A DNA stretch of 64,000 bases from Kribbella flavida DSM 17836 (GTDB taxonomy: Bacteria; Actinomycetota; Actinomycetes; Propionibacteriales; Kribbellaceae). The position numbers were made by a program, and so were the translations under genes. Location of the stretch: positions 1,984,001 through 2,048,000 of the forward strand of contig NC_013729.1 of the NCBI RefSeq assembly GCF_000024345.1. The letters are read 5' to 3'. Of this stretch, positions 26,550 through 35,883 are shown in pieces; positions within the stretch are counted from its first letter, which is position 1; every line of letters begins with the position of its first letter. Under the pieces are notes generated by a model. It did not search any database and was not told where the DNA came from. It saw only the letters and a program-made list of their open reading frames with translations.

Positions 26550-26939
26550 ATGAAGCTGTTGTTCGAGCTGCGCCCGGTCGACCACCTGGAAGCCAGCGTC
26601 GACTACTACCGCGAGCTGGGACTGGAGCCGATGGCCTGGCCGGACGACGACACCGTCCTGCTCGCACCGCTCGGCGCGGCAGAGCCGACGCTCGCGCTGA
26701 TGCGTGACCCGGCCGAGGCCGCGCTGGGGACCGGTGGCGTCTACGAGGTCGGTGACGTCGACGAGTACTACGCCGATCACCCGGACCTGGACTGGCTGGT
26801 CGCCCCGGCGGACAGCACGCTCGGCCGGTACGCCGTGTTCGCGGACCGGACCGGACTGCCGATGCGTCTGCTCGACCCGGACCCCCGCGTTCCGGCCGGA
26901 GCCGCCGGCTGGCTGACCGCGGTCGCCGTCGCCAGCTGA
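26550..26939 (+). CDS. VOC (glyoxalase-like) family protein
   Basis: A 129-residue protein with two beta-alpha-beta-beta-beta units. It begins MKLLFELRPVDHLEASVDYYRELGLEP, the typical first strand and helix of vicinal-oxygen-chelate proteins, and ends with GRYAVFADRTGLPMRLLDPD. The classical metal-binding histidine/glutamate pairs are not obvious, so it may be a binding protein rather than an enzyme. A GAGGAGGATC ribosome site precedes ATG 26550. Confidence 0.75.
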   Translation: MKLLFELRPVDHLEASVDYYRELGLEPMAWPDDDTVLLAPLGAAEPTLALMRDPAEAALGTGGVYEVGDVDEYYADHPDLDWLVAPADSTLGRYAVFADRTGLPMRLLDPDPRVPAGAAGWLTAVAVAS

Positions 26940-27110
26940 ACCGAGTCGATCGGACCGTGCCGGCGGTGCATCCGTCGCGCGCCTGATGCGCTCGACACGG
27001 CGCCGCGCTCGCCTCTGGTGGGACGACCGGCAGCGGCGTAGCGTCAGCCTTGGCAGGGAGTTCGCCGGCGGGTCGCCGCCGGCGGGATTCCGGGGGCCGG
27101 GGGAGCGGAC

Positions 27111-27863
27111 ATGGCACGGGGACGAGTTGTCGGTGTTGGCATCGCGGGGCTTGCGCTCTGCGCGTTGATGGGCTGTGACAGCAGCGACGGGGGCGGTGGT
27201 GCCGTCGGCAACCGAACGCCGGCGTACCCCACCAGCACGGCCACGCTGTCGAGCCCGACGAGCACAGTGCGCGTCAGTTCGCCGCCGGTGCTCGCCCCCG
27301 CGGCCCAGACCGTGGTGAACGATTTACTGCCGACGGCCGAAGGCATTGCTGCGGACATACATCGCCTGTACGAGCACACGAACCTCACGCCGGCCGACGT
27401 CGAAGCGCAGGCGGTCAGCCTGTGCAAGAACCAGTTCTCGGCGTTCGTCACGATGGGCTGGATGGCGATGAGAGTGCCGCAGAAGAACCTGCTGATGCTC
27501 GGCCCGGCGCATCGATTGCTCGACCTAGCGAGTACGCCGCGGATCTGCACCCGCGGACCGACGCCGGTGGAGCGGCAGCAGTACCGCCACCAGCTGTTCA
27601 CGTTCCTGGCCAACGCTCCGGTACGGCCGTCGTACCTGCCGGCCGCGCCGGACGCCGTGCAGCGGAACGTGTGCGGCTTCCTGCAGCACCAGGCCGGTGG
27701 CCAGACGGTCGAGATGGTCCTGGCCTCCATCGCGAAGGCCGTGCGGAGCAGTGCCGATCTCGACGTCTTCCTGCCCGCCGCGGTGGAGATCGCGGCGCAG
27801 ACCTGCGAGCAGTGGTTGCCGCTGATCAGAGACGTTCTCGCCGAGCACTTCAGCCCCAACTGA
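27111..27863 (+). CDS. Putative lipoprotein of unknown function
   Basis: A 250-residue protein with a type II signal peptide ending in ALMGC (cysteine at residue 22), followed by a Gly/Ser/Thr-rich spacer (to about residue 60). The globular, alpha-helical domain contains four further cysteines (SLCKNQF, RICTRG, NVCGFLQ, QTCEQWL) spaced as if forming two disulfides. No family recognised. It is a probable surface lipoprotein and stands alone. Confidence 0.65.
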   Translation: MARGRVVGVGIAGLALCALMGCDSSDGGGGAVGNRTPAYPTSTATLSSPTSTVRVSSPPVLAPAAQTVVNDLLPTAEGIAADIHRLYEHTNLTPADVEAQAVSLCKNQFSAFVTMGWMAMRVPQKNLLMLGPAHRLLDLASTPRICTRGPTPVERQQYRHQLFTFLANAPVRPSYLPAAPDAVQRNVCGFLQHQAGGQTVEMVLASIAKAVRSSADLDVFLPAAVEIAAQTCEQWLPLIRDVLAEHFSPN

Positions 27864-27930
27864 CTGACCCCGTCCACGCTGAGTCGGCCGAGGTAGCTGG
27901 TACGTCGTACGGCGTGATCCACTGGTCCGC

Positions 27931-29160
27931 ATGACCGAGCTGCGCAGGGATCTGGGGCCGACGGACGCCGTGGTCGTCGGGCTCGGGGCGATGATCGGCG
28001 CCGGGGTGTTCGCGGTGTTCGCGCCTGCGGCCGGTGTGGCCGGGACCGGCCTGCTGATCGGCCTAGCGCTCGCCGCGGTGGTTGCATACTGCAACGCCTC
28101 GTCGTCGGCCCGGCTCGCCGCTGTGTACCCCGCGTCCGGTGGCACCTACGTCTACGGACAGGAGCGGCTGGGCCCGTTCTGGGGCTACCTGGCCGGCTGG
28201 GCGTTCGTCGTAGGCAAGTCCGCCTCCTGCGCGGCGATGGCGCTCACCGTCGGTTCATACCTCTGGCCGGACCACAAGCACGTCGTGGCGGTCGCCGCCG
28301 TGGTCGCGCTGACGGCACTCAACTACGTCGGTGTGCAGAAGGCGGCCTGGCTGAGCCGGGTCATCGTCGCCGTCGTGCTGCTGGTGCTGGCGATGGTCGT
28401 CGTGGTCGGCCTCACCGCGGACACCGCCCAGTACTCCCAGCTCGAGATCGGCCGGGACGCGACCTTCGGGGGAGTGCTGCAGGCAGCGGGGCTGCTCTTC
28501 TTCGCCTTCGCCGGCTACGCGCGCATCGCCACGCTCGGCGAGGAGGTCCGCGACCCGGCCCGGACGATTCCCCGCGCGGTGCTGCTCGCGCTGGCGATCA
28601 CCTTGGTCACGTACGTCGCGGTGGCGGTCGCCGCGCTGGTCGTGCTCGGCCCGGCCCGGCTGGCGGTGGCGCCCGACCCACTGGCGGAGCTGGTGCGCGC
28701 GGCGGGCGTGCCGATCCTCAGCCCGGTCGTCCGGGCCGGTGCGACACTGGCCGCTCTCGGTTCGTTGCTCGCCCTGATCCTCGGCGTCTCCCGGACGACG
28801 CTGGCGATGGCGCGCGACCGCCATCTGCCGCCAGCGCTGGCGGCGATCCACCCGCGCTATGAGGTTCCGCACCGCGCCGAGCTCGCCGTCGGGCTGCTCG
28901 TCGCGCTGGTCGCCGCCACCACGGACCTCCGCGGTGCGATCGGCTTCTCGTCGTTCGGGGTGCTGGTGTACTACGCAATCGCCAACGCCTCGGCCTGGAC
29001 GCTCGAGCCGCGACGCCACGTCGTACCGGGGCTGGGGCTCGTCGGCTGCCTGGTTCTGGCCTTCGCGCTGCCGCTCTCGTCGATCCTGGCCGGCCTCGCC
29101 GTCCTGGCCGCGGGGGTGGCGATCTACGCGCTCACCGCGCGCCGACGCGTACGGTCCTGA
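27931..29160 (+). CDS. APC superfamily amino-acid permease
   Basis: A 409-residue membrane protein with about 11-12 helices. The first helix region VVGLGAMIGAGVFAVFAPAAG holds the substrate-binding GxGxG-like motif, and FFAFAGYARIATLGEEVRDPARTIPRA is the conserved APC helix 6 and loop. It probably imports or exchanges an amino acid or amine. A separate APC permease is encoded on the opposite strand just downstream. Confidence 0.9.
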   Translation: MTELRRDLGPTDAVVVGLGAMIGAGVFAVFAPAAGVAGTGLLIGLALAAVVAYCNASSSARLAAVYPASGGTYVYGQERLGPFWGYLAGWAFVVGKSASCAAMALTVGSYLWPDHKHVVAVAAVVALTALNYVGVQKAAWLSRVIVAVVLLVLAMVVVVGLTADTAQYSQLEIGRDATFGGVLQAAGLLFFAFAGYARIATLGEEVRDPARTIPRAVLLALAITLVTYVAVAVAALVVLGPARLAVAPDPLAELVRAAGVPILSPVVRAGATLAALGSLLALILGVSRTTLAMARDRHLPPALAAIHPRYEVPHRAELAVGLLVALVAATTDLRGAIGFSSFGVLVYYAIANASAWTLEPRRHVVPGLGLVGCLVLAFALPLSSILAGLAVLAAGVAIYALTARRRVRS

Positions 29161-29185
29161 GCTCCGGAGCTGCCGACTCCCGGGC

Positions 29186-29662
29186 TCACCCTTGGTGGCA
29201 CGGCCGGCGGTCCGAAGCCGGCCAGACGTACGGCAGCTCCGGCGGGTCGTCGAACAGGGCTCCGTAGTACTGCGGGTCCTTGCTGAGCAGGGCCGATCGG
29301 TGGCTGCGGTGGAAGTCTTCGTCGCCGAGCCAGGGCGGCAGGTCGCCGGCCTCGGCGAGCGCCTGCTGAGTGCGGACGTGGTCGAGGCCGCAGCCGGACT
29401 TGAGGTCGGTGAGCAAGGTGAGCTGGCAGGTGTCGGCCCGGCCGGACGCCGTCCAGGCGGCGCAGATTTCCAGGCCGTACCGGACCAGCCCTTCCTCGTA
29501 GCCCGCCCACATCTTCACGGCGGGATGGTGGCGCCAACCGTAGGTGCTGATCGTCAGGCCGCGCAGGATCTGGATCGTCTCCACCCGCTGCTTGCCGAGC
29601 CGCCGGGCATCCAGCACCCTGGCGCTCGCGGCGAAGTCGGCGTACGGCAGGAAGGACTGCAT
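29186..29662 (-). CDS. MSMEG_6728-like family protein
   Basis: A 158-residue protein with the pattern MQSFLPYADFAASARVLDARRLGKQRVE, WRHHPAVKMWAGYEEGL and DFHRSHRSALLSKDP. It belongs to a family related to phage pyrimidine-dimer glycosylase (T4 endonuclease V-like) folds, common in actinobacteria. A DNA-lesion role is possible but unproven. Its ATG shares one base with the stop of the upstream permease (TGATG). Confidence 0.8.
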   Translation of the reverse strand: MQSFLPYADFAASARVLDARRLGKQRVETIQILRGLTISTYGWRHHPAVKMWAGYEEGLVRYGLEICAAWTASGRADTCQLTLLTDLKSGCGLDHVRTQQALAEAGDLPPWLGDEDFHRSHRSALLSKDPQYYGALFDDPPELPYVWPASDRRPCHQG

Positions 29663-30981
29663 CAGGTCCGGGCCTCCTGCGACTCCGCTTCCGGCTCGGG
29701 GTCGAGGCCCTGGCTGCGGTGGGCGGCGATCAGGCCGAGGACCAGGCCGGCCGCGATCAGGATGCCGCCCCGCAGCCAGACGCCGGCCTCGATCTGGGTG
29801 AAGAGCAGCAGGCAGGACAGCACGCCGAGCACCGGGACGACGGTCGGGGCGTGGAAGTGGTCCGCCTCGACGTGCTGGCGGCGCAGGGCCAGGACCGCCA
29901 GGTTCACGGCGGTGAAGACGACGAGCAGCAGCAGGACGAGGGTCGACGCCAGCTGGGCGACCTCGCCGGTCACCGCCAGCAGCAGGGACAGGGCCGTGGT
30001 GACCACGATGGCGACCCACGGCGTACCGCGTTTCGGCAGCAGCCGGGTCAGGCCGTGCGGCAGCAGTCCGTCGCGGGCCATGCCGTAGGCCAGCCGCGAC
30101 GACATGATGCCGGTCAGCAGTGCGCCGTTGGCGACGGCCACCAGGGCGACGGCGCTGAAGATCCACGGCGGTACGCCGCCCGCGGCCCGGACCACCTCGA
30201 GCAGCGGGCCGCTCGACTCCGCCAGCTGCGATGTCGGGACGGCGGCGCTCGCCACGATGCCGACCAGCAGGTAGACGACTCCGGCGGTGGCCAGCGCGCC
30301 GAACAGCGCCCGGGGGTAAGACCGGCGCGGGTCCTTGGTCTCCTCGGCGATGTTCACCGAGGTCTCGAAGCCGACGAAGGAGTAGTACGCCAGCACCGCG
30401 CCGCTCAGCGTGGCGGTGACGGCCCCGGTCCCGCCGGCGCTCAGCTCGCTGAGCCGGCCGAGGTCGGCGTCGCCGCGGGCGATCAGCCAGGCGCCCAGTC
30501 CGACGACCAGCAGCAGGCCGGACACCTCGATCGCGGTGGCGACGACGTTCGCCCGCAGCGAGTCCTTGATGCCGTAGGCGTTGAGCAGGCCGAGCGCGGC
30601 CAGGAAGATCAGGGCCGCCAGCGCCGGCGGCGAGGTGACGAACTCGGCGAGGTACTCACCGCCGAACGCCCGGGCCAGCGCGGCGACCGAGACGATGCCC
30701 CCGGCAAGCATGCAGAACCCGGTGAGGAACCCGACGAACGGCCCGAAGGCGCGGTGGGCGTAGTACGACGCTCCGCCGGCGCGCGGGAACTTGGTCACCA
30801 GTTCGGCGTACGAGGTGGCGGTCAGCAGGGCGAGCAGGAGCGCGAGCACGAGCGGCAGCCAAACCGCGCCGCCCGACTCGGCGGCGACCTGGCCGACCAG
30901 CACGTAGACCCCGGCACCGAGGATGTCGCCGAGGATGAACAGGTAGAGCAGCGGTGTCGTGACTTCCCGGCGCAGTGTCAT
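29662..30981 (-). CDS. APC family amino-acid/polyamine permease
   Basis: A 439-residue membrane protein with 12 predicted helices. The first helix has LFILGDILGAGVYVLVGQVA and the conserved helix 6-loop reads SFVGFETSVNIAEETKDPRRSYPRAL. It belongs to the cationic amino-acid transporter-like branch. ATG 30981 follows the family start; the longer frame upstream is not conserved. It is translationally coupled to the MSMEG_6728-like gene. Confidence 0.9.
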   Translation of the reverse strand: MTLRREVTTPLLYLFILGDILGAGVYVLVGQVAAESGGAVWLPLVLALLLALLTATSYAELVTKFPRAGGASYYAHRAFGPFVGFLTGFCMLAGGIVSVAALARAFGGEYLAEFVTSPPALAALIFLAALGLLNAYGIKDSLRANVVATAIEVSGLLLVVGLGAWLIARGDADLGRLSELSAGGTGAVTATLSGAVLAYYSFVGFETSVNIAEETKDPRRSYPRALFGALATAGVVYLLVGIVASAAVPTSQLAESSGPLLEVVRAAGGVPPWIFSAVALVAVANGALLTGIMSSRLAYGMARDGLLPHGLTRLLPKRGTPWVAIVVTTALSLLLAVTGEVAQLASTLVLLLLVVFTAVNLAVLALRRQHVEADHFHAPTVVPVLGVLSCLLLFTQIEAGVWLRGGILIAAGLVLGLIAAHRSQGLDPEPEAESQEART

Positions 30982-31032
30982 GCGCTGCTCAGTACCCCGC
31001 TGACCTGCAGTTGGCACGTCGTCGCCCGGTGG

Positions 31033-31662
31033 TCATTTGGTCGGCTCGGCGTAGGCGACGACGTTGTCGGCGTATCCCTGGCCGGACCGGTACGGGCCGC
31101 CGCAGGTGATCAGGGCCAACCGGTGCGGCCCGGAGCGGGTGAAGAGGTCGCTCGGGAGGCGTTGCTTGGGATAAAGCTGGAGGGCGGTGACGCGGTAGGT
31201 GAAGCGTCCGGCCGCCGTGACCACCTCGAGGGTGGCGCCGCGGCGTACGGCGGAGAGGTGGTAGAGCGCGCCCGGCGTACCGGCTGGGGTGTCGACGTGC
31301 CCGGCAAGCACGGTGGTGCCGGCCGGATCACCCGGCTGGGCGCCGCCGAACCACCAGCCCACCCGATCAGGTGCTGGAAGCAACAAGCTGCCGTCGGCCG
31401 CCGTGCCGACCGGCTCGACCGCCGCGGCGGCCGACAGACTGGCCACCACCACTCGCGTAGGCATCCGGTTGGCCACCGAGTGCTTGACCGTTGCCGGAGC
31501 AGGCGGCTCGGCGACCGGCGCCTGTGCCGTGGAAGGCGGCAGACTGCCAGGTACGGCCGGCGGTGCGCCGAAGATGGTGGGGTTGTGGGACAGGGCGGCC
31601 CCGGTCACGGCCAGCAGGGCGCCGGCCGTGACCAGGATCGTGCCGAGAACTCGCCGGCTCAC
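31033..31662 (-). CDS. Class F sortase
   Basis: A 209-residue transpeptidase anchored by an N-terminal helix (about residues 7-26). The catalytic histidine is in TTVLAGHVDTPA, the catalytic cysteine in LALITCGGPY (TLxTC-type) and the arginine in YRSGQGYADN. Together they form a complete His-Cys-Arg triad in the class E/F arrangement typical of actinobacteria. It overlaps the DUF4142 gene by 4 bp, so its partner is probably the membrane-anchored protein encoded there. Confidence 0.9.
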   Translation of the reverse strand: MSRRVLGTILVTAGALLAVTGAALSHNPTIFGAPPAVPGSLPPSTAQAPVAEPPAPATVKHSVANRMPTRVVVASLSAAAAVEPVGTAADGSLLLPAPDRVGWWFGGAQPGDPAGTTVLAGHVDTPAGTPGALYHLSAVRRGATLEVVTAAGRFTYRVTALQLYPKQRLPSDLFTRSGPHRLALITCGGPYRSGQGYADNVVAYAEPTK

Positions 31663-32348
31663 CGGGCGGATCGGCCGGAAACCGGGACGGGGCGCCGGCG
31701 CAGGACGAGGAAGGCGCCCAGACCGGCAAGCAGGGCACCGAGTCCGACCAGGCCGGCCGGCACGGTGTTGTCCGCCGTCGCCGCGAGCCCCGATGTTCCG
31801 GCGTCCACGGAGTCGGGCAGGCCCAGGCTGCGCGCGGCCGCCATGAACTTCTCGTGGTGGGAGGCGATCACCGGCGCCGAGTCCTTGGCCGCCTTGATCA
31901 CCCTGGCGTCGCTGCCGTTCGCGAGCTCACGCTCGCCGATCGCCATCGTCTTGGCGTGACCCTCGAGCTGGCCGGCCACGAACAAGGCGTCGAACTCGCC
32001 GGCCCCGGCCGCGGTCAGCTTCGCCTGCAGGGCCCGCTGCTCGGCGTTCGGCGTCGTCGGCAGCGACACGTTCGCGGCCGCGGCGACCCGTCGCAGGGCC
32101 GCGTCGAGCTTGGTGTGGTCGGAGACAAGCAGCGCGCCGAGGTCCTTCACCCGGTCGCTCGAGCCCTTGGCTTGGGCCAGCTTCCCGGTGGCGATCTCCG
32201 CCAGGTTCGACTGGTGGGCGCCGCGCAGGAATGCGCGGTCCTGATCCGACACGGCTGTGCCGGTCGCGGTGGCCGTCGTGGTGCCACCCGCCACCACCAG
32301 GCCGGCAGCCGCAACCAGAAGGAGACAGCGTCGCACGGTGTTCTTCAT
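31659..32348 (-). CDS. DUF4142 secreted protein with C-terminal membrane anchor
   Basis: A 229-residue exported protein. A signal peptide (LLLVAAAGLVVAGGTTTATA) is followed by the DUF4142 four-helix ferritin-like domain (AFLRGAHQSNLAEIATGKLA, LGALLVSDHTKLDAALRRVA, HAKTMAIGERELANG). The C-terminus has a hydrophobic helix and an RRR tail, like a sortase-sorting or membrane-anchor signal. The stretch LPDSV before it is not a canonical LPxTG. It precedes the sortase gene with a 4-bp overlap. Confidence 0.82.
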   Translation of the reverse strand: MKNTVRRCLLLVAAAGLVVAGGTTTATATGTAVSDQDRAFLRGAHQSNLAEIATGKLAQAKGSSDRVKDLGALLVSDHTKLDAALRRVAAAANVSLPTTPNAEQRALQAKLTAAGAGEFDALFVAGQLEGHAKTMAIGERELANGSDARVIKAAKDSAPVIASHHEKFMAAARSLGLPDSVDAGTSGLAATADNTVPAGLVGLGALLAGLGAFLVLRRRPVPVSGRSAR

Positions 32349-32415
32349 ATCGGTCCTCTTCTCGCGTTCGGGCCGCCGCGGTACCCGGCGGCCGTCGCTG
32401 CACACCGGTGCACAA

Positions 32416-32441
32416 GTTTGAATCGGCGCCACGCGGGGAAT
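32416..32441 (+). promoter_or_regulatory. SigB/F-like promoter candidate upstream of the sigma factor gene
   Basis: GTTT (32416-32419), 16 bp, then GGGAAT (32436-32441), close to the GTTT-N15/16-GGGWAW form used by SigF/SigB-group sigma factors. It lies about 100 bp upstream of the sigma gene, consistent with autoregulation. Confidence 0.4.
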
Positions 32442-32537
32442 GCATGGGATCCAACAGGGTGGGTACGGGCGTGCTCAGGCAGTGACTGTGGTCCAGAGAG
32501 GTGCCACGCCGTGACGACTTGTCGCGAGGTCATAGCA

Positions 32538-33356
32538 ATGGTTACCACCCTTGACAGAGTTCCCACCCAGTGCGCGACGGCGGCCGATCGGGCTGCCCGA
32601 GAGGCAGCCACCCGCGAGTTGCTGGAACGCCGGGCCGCCAGCACCGACGACGAGGAACGCCAGCAGTTGCTGGAAGAGGTCGTCGAGCTCAACATCGAGA
32701 TGGCCCGCGGCATCGCCCGCCGGTTCCGCGGCCGGGGCGCCGAGGCCGACGACCTGGAGCAGGTCGCCTACCTCGGGTTGGTGAAGGCCGCCCACCACTA
32801 CCGGCTGGACGCGGACACCCCGTTCATCGGCTTCGCGATCCCGACCATCCGGGGCGAGGTGAAACGGTACTTCCGTGACTGCGCCTGGACCGTCCGGATC
32901 CCGCGCCGGCTGCAGGAGATGCAGGGCACGATCGCCGCCAAGCTCCCGTACCTGGAGCAGCTGCTCAACCGCGAACCCACCCCGGCCGAGATCGCCGACC
33001 ACCTCGGCGTCGAGCTCAGCGAGGTGGAGCAGGCGCTCGCGGCCAAGGGCTGCTTCAACGTGCTGTCGCTGGACCGGCCGGCCGAGGCGGACGCCGACCT
33101 CACACTGGCCGACGTGGTCGCGGACGACGACGACGCCACGATCGACCAGCTGGAGGCGGTCGACATGCTGCAGCCGGTGCTGGCCGATCTCGGCGAGCGG
33201 GAGCGCCGGATCCTGCAGCTGCGGTTCGTGGAGGGCTGGACGCAGTCCGAGATCGGGGCGGACATCGGCGTCAGCCAGATGCAGGTCTCCCGGGTCCTGC
33301 GACGGATCCTCGACGACCTGCGGGACAAGCTGAGCCCGGTGCCGGCCGCGGCCTGA
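32538..33356 (+). CDS. SigB/SigF/SigG family RNA polymerase sigma factor
   Basis: A 272-residue alternative sigma factor. Region 2 includes MARGIARRFRGRGAEADDLEQVAYLGLVKA and FIGFAIPTIRGEVKRYFRD; region 3 follows (LNREPTPAEIADHLGV). Region 4 is LGERERRILQLRFVEGWTQSEIGADIGVSQMQVSRVLRRIL. This group directs general or osmotic stress regulons and is usually held by an anti-sigma factor of the RsbW type; none is adjacent here. A stress phosphatase pair at 50.5-52.6 kb may feed into the same network. Confidence 0.93.
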   Translation: MVTTLDRVPTQCATAADRAAREAATRELLERRAASTDDEERQQLLEEVVELNIEMARGIARRFRGRGAEADDLEQVAYLGLVKAAHHYRLDADTPFIGFAIPTIRGEVKRYFRDCAWTVRIPRRLQEMQGTIAAKLPYLEQLLNREPTPAEIADHLGVELSEVEQALAAKGCFNVLSLDRPAEADADLTLADVVADDDDATIDQLEAVDMLQPVLADLGERERRILQLRFVEGWTQSEIGADIGVSQMQVSRVLRRILDDLRDKLSPVPAAA

Positions 33357-33365
33357 CCGTTCGGA

Positions 33366-34895
33366 TCAGTTCAGCGCGAGTACGGCGCCTTCGGCGACCA
33401 GCCGGTCCTGGAGGCGCCGGACATCGAGCTGTTGCACGGCCCGGGCGGTTGCTGCGGCCTGGGCCGCCGCGAGGCCCGCGGCCTGCCCGAGCATCTCGTA
33501 CTGCGGTTCCATCCGCAGCGAGGCGAAGGCGACGTGGGAGGCACTCGCGGACACCGGAACCAGTAGGTTCCGGCAGTCGTCGTACTTCGGCACGAGGCAC
33601 CGGTAGGGCACCTGGTACGGCGCGACGGCGACGGACAGGTAGCCCTCGTTGAACACCCAGGGCAGCGGGTCCGGGTGCTCGGAGGCGACCGACCAAGTCC
33701 GCTGCACCTCGCGGATGTCGACGTGGTACGAGCCCATCGCGATCGCGTCGTACTGCGCGACCGGGCGCGGCAGCAGGTCGTGCTGGGTCAGCACGTACTC
33801 GCCGAGCATCCGCCGCGCCTCGCGCACGTACAGCTGGTGCGGCAGGCCGCCGCCGAACTCGTCGGGCGCGAACCCCCACTCCCGCACACCGTCGCGGACG
33901 GCTCGCGGGACCTCCGGGTCCGTGGTCATGAACCACAGGAAGTCGCGGGTGTAGTCGGCGTGCCGTTGCCGGATGCGCTCGCGCAGCTGCGGGTCCGCGT
34001 CGGGGTAGGCCCAGTTCGTGCCGTCGAGCAGGCTGAGTGACAGCGGACCGATCGAGTTGCCGTCGCACTTGCCGTTCGGCAGGTTCGGCACCAGGCCGAT
34101 CACGTCGCCGGCGACGGGCTCGACGCCGTGCGTGCGCAGGACCGCGAACCACCGGCGGGCCAGCTCCCACTCGGCCGGGTCGTAACCAGGACGCTGCTCG
34201 AACGGCAGCCGGTCCTTCGCCGAGCTGAGGCAGACGCGGTAGCCGTAGGCCATCACGCCACCGTCGCCCTCGCCGGGAGCCACCAGCGGGCGGTCGTGCA
34301 CGAGCGGCAGCGGCCGGCCGTCGGCCAGTGGCGACACCGGCGTGGGGAACTGGTGCTTGCCCGGCGCGAACTCCTGGCGCCCGGCCAGCGACTCGCCGTA
34401 CTTCGACCGGCCCTCGCGGCCGACGGCGTACGGGACTCCGGCGCCGGCCAACAGGTCGCCCTCGTAGCTCGCGTCGACGAAAACCGCGGCGCTGTAGGTC
34501 CCGGTCGACGTCCGGATCGACGTGATGGCGGCTTCGGCCGTCGTCACCTCCAGCAGGCTGCTGCCGAGCACGACGTCCACCCCAGCCTGCGCCAACCAGC
34601 CGGTGAAGATGCCTTCGGCGACGTGCGGCTCGGGACCGGCGTAGTGGCCCGGCGGTACGTCGTAGTGGTCGGCGACGGCCAGCATGAACTCGCGGGCCAT
34701 GCCACCAAGCACCCTCGCGTCGCCCAGATCGGTGTACCCGAGGCCGCCGGAGACCATGCCACCGAGGTGACGGCCGGGCTCGAGCAGCACCACCTGGGCA
34801 CCTTCCCGGGCCGCGGCCACCGCGGCGGTCACGCCGGCCGCCGTTGCGCCGTACACGAGGACTTCGGTGCCGATAGGTGTCTGCGGTTGGCTCAT
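33366..34895 (-). CDS. FAD-dependent oxidoreductase (FAD_oxidored type)
   Basis: A 509-residue flavoprotein. The N-terminal dinucleotide-binding fold reads VLVYGATAAGVTAAVAAAREGAQVVLLEP, followed by RHLGGMVSGGLGYTD and the conserved VFVDASYEGDLLAGAGVPYAVGREG. This pattern matches the FAD-dependent family that includes xanthan-lyase-like and sugar-oxidising proteins. Its substrate is unknown. There is no secretion signal. It converges on the sigma factor gene with a 9-bp gap. Confidence 0.88.
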   Translation of the reverse strand: MSQPQTPIGTEVLVYGATAAGVTAAVAAAREGAQVVLLEPGRHLGGMVSGGLGYTDLGDARVLGGMAREFMLAVADHYDVPPGHYAGPEPHVAEGIFTGWLAQAGVDVVLGSSLLEVTTAEAAITSIRTSTGTYSAAVFVDASYEGDLLAGAGVPYAVGREGRSKYGESLAGRQEFAPGKHQFPTPVSPLADGRPLPLVHDRPLVAPGEGDGGVMAYGYRVCLSSAKDRLPFEQRPGYDPAEWELARRWFAVLRTHGVEPVAGDVIGLVPNLPNGKCDGNSIGPLSLSLLDGTNWAYPDADPQLRERIRQRHADYTRDFLWFMTTDPEVPRAVRDGVREWGFAPDEFGGGLPHQLYVREARRMLGEYVLTQHDLLPRPVAQYDAIAMGSYHVDIREVQRTWSVASEHPDPLPWVFNEGYLSVAVAPYQVPYRCLVPKYDDCRNLLVPVSASASHVAFASLRMEPQYEMLGQAAGLAAAQAAATARAVQQLDVRRLQDRLVAEGAVLALN

Positions 34896-34997
34896 CGCCT
34901 CAGCCTAGAACTCTCGACTCACCCCGGGGCGTGGCGACCGATGTGCTCGGGGAGAGGCAGAATGAGGGCAGATGCTCACTAGCCCGGGAACGAGGCC

Positions 34998-35780
34998 GTG
35001 TACCACCGGTTGATCTGGACGCTGCCCAAGGATGCGCTCGCCGTCGTGCGGGCGTACCCGCGGATAGTGGTGTGCTTCGCCGGGGCGCTGGCCGGTACGG
35101 CGCTGGTGTTCGACGTGTTCTACCTGGTGGCGAGTCCGGGACTGACGCTCGCCTTGGTGTACACGGTTCCGGTGCTGGCCGGGCTGATCGCGGGATTGGT
35201 TGCCGCCGCCGACGATGTCGGGCTGGAACGCCGGGTGCTGATCTGGACCGTGTGGACGACGATTGCCCTCGGCATCACCAACGCGGTGGTGGTGGCGATG
35301 CTGGCGGCGATGCGGCGGACCGGCCCTGCGGACTGGGCCGCCGGGGGCCAGGCGGTGCTCTTCGCGGCCTGCAGCGTGCTGGTGGTCGCCGTGACGATCG
35401 TTGTCATCGGCAAGTTGGTGCGGGTGCTCGGGATCGAGGTGCAGACCCGGTGGCCGGTGAAGGCGGCGCCGGTCGCACCCCCGGCCGTGACGGCGCGGCC
35501 GGTGGAGAGCAAGGAGGCCGCGGCCCGGGCACCGGTACGGCGACCGGCGCCGCCGCCCGAGCCACCGGCCGAGGACCCGTACGGCGATCCCTACAGCGAG
35601 CCGTTCGAGCCGGTCGTGGCCTACGTGCCGCGGGTGGTGGACCTGGACGAGCCGCGCGAGGTGACGCCGTGGGGCGAGAGCACCGGCCACGCCGACCGCA
35701 GAGTTCCGCGCCGCCGGACCGGGCCGAGCGTGCCACCGTCGCGCCGCTCGCCGCGCCCGGGCCGTCGCCCGGAGCGGTGA
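34998..35780 (+). CDS. Membrane protein with Pro-rich cytoplasmic tail
   Basis: A 260-residue protein with four predicted membrane helices (about 22-42, 50-75, 85-110, 118-143). A long Pro/Ala/Arg-rich hydrophilic tail follows from residue 150 (APPPPEP-type stretches and DPYGDPYSEPFEP repeats) and ends in a very basic RRSPRPGRRPER segment. The start is GTG. No family recognised. Such tails often mediate protein contacts at the membrane. Confidence 0.65.
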   Translation: MYHRLIWTLPKDALAVVRAYPRIVVCFAGALAGTALVFDVFYLVASPGLTLALVYTVPVLAGLIAGLVAAADDVGLERRVLIWTVWTTIALGITNAVVVAMLAAMRRTGPADWAAGGQAVLFAACSVLVVAVTIVVIGKLVRVLGIEVQTRWPVKAAPVAPPAVTARPVESKEAAARAPVRRPAPPPEPPAEDPYGDPYSEPFEPVVAYVPRVVDLDEPREVTPWGESTGHADRRVPRRRTGPSVPPSRRSPRPGRRPER

Positions 35781-35827
35781 CGCACCGGAGTTCGGGCCCG
35801 TTGCGGGCGATTCGCCGCCTGTTCGAC

Positions 35828-35851
35828 GTTTGCCACGTCACCTGCGGGTTA
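35828..35851 (+). promoter_or_regulatory. SigB-like promoter candidate for the holin-like/DUF3618 operon
   Basis: GTTT (35828-35831), 14 bp, GGGTTA (35846-35851), ending 33 bp before the ATG at 35884. Spacing and sequence fit the stress-sigma consensus GNNT-N14-16-GGGTAY with one change. Confidence 0.4.
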
Positions 35852-35883
35852 CCTGAGTGGCTCGAACAGAAGGGAGGCGCCTG

